Source: an uncultured Mucilaginibacter sp. (GTDB lineage: Bacteria > Bacteroidota > Bacteroidia > Sphingobacteriales > Sphingobacteriaceae). From it: a stretch of 64,000 nt of DNA. The stretch is taken from contig CAITEP010000029.1 in the NCBI GenBank assembly GCA_903891475.1, forward strand, positions 1 to 64,000. The letters are read 5' to 3'. Numbering within the stretch: the stretch's first letter is position 1; the number at the start of each line of letters is the position of its first letter. The notes below the pieces were generated by a model, which saw only the letters and a program-made list of their open reading frames with translations, searched no databases and was not told the DNA's origin. Shown one piece after another: positions 63,301 to 64,000 of the stretch. A program made the translations under genes and the position numbers.

Positions 63301-64000
63301 TGCTAGCGGTGCAGTTAGTATAACTACTCGAGGAATAACCTCTTCAGCTAATGGTTTTAATTTCATAACAGCACCAATTATTAGTTATCCGGCTTCTCAA
63401 AACTTTACCGCAAATACCCAAATTACTACTGTAAATCCAACCAATACTGGGGGAAATGTACCTGCTATTAATTATGGACTAGTAACAAATTTTGCAGGTA
63501 ATAGTACTTCCGGCTTGGTAAATGGCAATAGCCAAGATGCAAGATTTTATAATCCGCAAGGCGTTGCAACTGACTTTGCCGGTAATATTTATATTGCAGA
63601 TACCTATAATAGCCAAATCAGGAAAATCGACCTCAATGGCAAGGTTAGTACATTAGCAGGGAGTGGGATTTCTGGATCTCTAAATGGAAATAAGAATGTA
63701 GCGAGTTTTTCTAATCCGTATGGAGTTGCTTCTGACTTGGCAGGAAATGTTTATGTTGCTGATATGGGTAACAACCTTATACGTAAAATTGACGCTTCCG
63801 GAAATGTTACTACCCTAGCCGGAAACGGAATAGCAGGATATGCGGACGGTACTGGCACTTCATCAAGTTTCAATAGTCCACGTTCAGTTGCTACAGATGC
63901 TTTAGGAAATGTTTTTGTTGCCGATGCTGGAAATAATCGCATCAGAAAAATTGACCCAACTGGACAGGTAACTACTTTTGCAGGAACTGGTGCTTATGGA
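60308..64000 (+). CDS. Giant secreted protein of NHL propeller, Ig-like and IPT/TIG modules (3' end outside window)
   Basis: The frame is open from ATG 60308 to the right edge, 1231 codons with no stop. A signal peptide (residues 1-36, ending ILSAQ) leads into a module repeated with a period of about 490 residues: a short ISYPASQ-type lead with TAGTAIT and PTNTGGxVP, six NHL repeats, a putative Ig-like piece (LPSGLTFEATTGIIKGTP, YTVSAYNKSGSS), and an IPT/TIG domain (PSISSFNPTNAGTGTSITIL, GISAQSFTVLSDTVI). Module 1 spans 37-531, module 2 532-1021, module 3 starts at 1022. Each NHL repeat ends like NVYVADTFNNLIRKIDPSGN with TTFAGNG; six form one beta-propeller. It is probably a cell-surface or secreted adhesin or binding protein; any C-terminal sorting signal lies outside the window. 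Part of the sequence is DNA-level repetitive. Confidence 0.88.
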   Translation, partial: MKQNYFLHKKNSITLFYLKLLFVLNFFAWPTILSAQAPKISYTASQTYTAGTAITPLGPTNTGGVVPSVIYQNVSTFAGNGSNGSSNGTGTEASFSNPYGVATDAAGNVYIADSNNNLIRKITPSGLVTILAGSGSPGSSNGLGMNASFRTPQGIAVDANGNVYVADTFNNLIRKIDQSGNVSTLAGSGYSGANNGYGTAASFNSPTAIASDAAGNVYVTDYGNNQIRKIDNTGLVSTLAGSGAYGSSNGNGYSVSFYLPKGIAVDASGYIYVADTYNNLIRKIDNSGNVTTFAGTGYSGSQNGNIANATFNSPIGLTIDQVGNIYVSEFYNNQIRKIDQSGNVTTFAGNGSTGSINGIGNASNFSNPAGIAMDAQGNLYIADNSNNLIRKISTFGYSQITPVLPSGLTFEATTGIIKGTPLHANNNTTYTVSAYNKSGSSTATFSISISPGTPSISSFNPTNAGTGTSITILGTGFTGTTAVNFGGISAQSFTVLSDTVIIAKVGSGATGAVSLTTRGSAPSLNGFNYIVAPNISYPSTQSYIAGTAITTIAPTNKGGAIPSNPYAQVSTFAGNGTPGSVNGKGTAASFGCNSVAADLFGNIYVADARNSVIKKIDPSGNVTTFAGSGVLGSTNGNGTLATFNNPQGIATDVNGNVYVADTFNNIIRKIDPSGNVTTLAGNGQSGANNGVGLSASFYYPFGVATDIAGNVYVADAFNNKIRKIDLAGNVTTFAGSGSNYYGAGNDFYNPTEVSVDISGNVYVADANNNRIRKITPSGQITTIAGSGLAGYGDGTGTAAVFNNPRGLVVDALGNVYVTDGGNNIIRRIDPNGVVSTFAGTRAQGADDGNIGTANFNNPTGITIDASGNLCVADAGNNIIRKITTIGYSTISPSLPSGLNFDPTSGTISGTPKHGSATTTYSVSAYNLVGSSTATFSISVTPGPPSISSFNPTTAGTGTLVSILGSGFTGTTSVSFGSISAQSFTVLSDTVITAIVGVGASGAVSITTRGITSSANGFNFITAPIISYPASQNFTANTQITTVNPTNTGGNVPAINYGLVTNFAGNSTSGLVNGNSQDARFYNPQGVATDFAGNIYIADTYNSQIRKIDLNGKVSTLAGSGISGSLNGNKNVASFSNPYGVASDLAGNVYVADMGNNLIRKIDASGNVTTLAGNGIAGYADGTGTSSSFNSPRSVATDALGNVFVADAGNNRIRKIDPTGQVTTFAGTGAYG

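Noticed and set aside
61297..63942. Several minus-strand ORFs of 60-97 codons inside the NHL gene, similar to each other
   Set aside because: They recur because the coding strand is repetitive; they are antisense shadows of the IPT and NHL modules.
1..64000. CRISPR arrays, rRNA genes, insertion sequences
   Set aside because: No regularly spaced repeats with unique spacers, no rRNA-like stretches and no transposase frames were seen; the repeats at 60-64 kb are coding.

Overview
The window reads as chromosome of a Bacteroidetes bacterium, most likely a sphingobacterial relative (Pedobacter/Mucilaginibacter type). The grounds are the AT-rich intergenic DNA, promoters of the TAnnTTTG (-7) kind with almost no Shine-Dalgarno sites, secreted proteins whose signal peptides end in AQ, and families typical of the phylum: DUF983, a GldL-like small protein, TlpA-type thioredoxins, the ligase-associated DEXH helicase, and a complete pentose-phosphate cluster headed by a ROK glucokinase. 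The genus is an inference.

Layout. 1-2154 is the right end of an integrative element: a truncated unknown gene, a tyrosine recombinase, and a 44-bp 3' fragment of tRNA-Ala(GGC) as the attachment site. 2415-9400 holds a truncated amino-acid permease followed by an RND efflux operon (tolC-like, lipoprotein adaptor, pump, then three small proteins). 9754-13272 is a family 2A encapsulin operon: shell, cysteine desulfurase cargo with a long low-complexity N-terminus, and serine O-acetyltransferase. 13421-19167 holds thiol/redox and envelope genes on both strands: a permuted-papain-like secreted protein, a cysteine-free redoxin behind a leader peptide ending in five cysteines, a TlpA-like thioredoxin broken by one in-frame TGA, a secreted unknown and a GMC oxidoreductase.

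19338-35212 is mostly housekeeping: porin-like barrel, pfkA, a split DsbD pair, birA, rsfS-ftsH, lutC, a radical SAM protein, two double-FKBP isomerases, a DHH phosphoesterase, ndk, an endonuclease/exonuclease/phosphatase protein and a rhomboid. msrA follows at 35542-36084. 36294-45581 is a minus-strand pentose-phosphate cluster (glucokinase, tkt, rpiA, tal, HAD phosphatase, gnd, zwf, pgl). 45786-59852 holds a GH78 alpha-L-rhamnosidase, a DUF2339/DUF3999 membrane pair, a DNA-repair helicase, selD-mnmH for selenouridine tRNA, an RhlE helicase and serS. 60308 to the right edge is an open frame of at least 1231 codons: a giant secreted protein built of repeated six-NHL-repeat + Ig-like + IPT/TIG modules. 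It has no stop inside the window.

The most interesting region is 9.6-17.4 kb. Three separate promoter regions there (upstream of the encapsulin operon, of the polycysteine leader/redoxin, and between the TlpA operon and the GMC gene) carry the same 15-bp inverted repeat CTATA-N5-TATAG (one base off in the first). I saw no further copy when reading the window. Together with the five-cysteine leader peptide this suggests a sulfur/cysteine-responsive regulon joining sulfur-storage encapsulin genes to thiol-redox genes. The encapsulin-desulfurase-SAT trio is a known type; the shared operator, the leader peptide and the linked redox genes are what may be undescribed.
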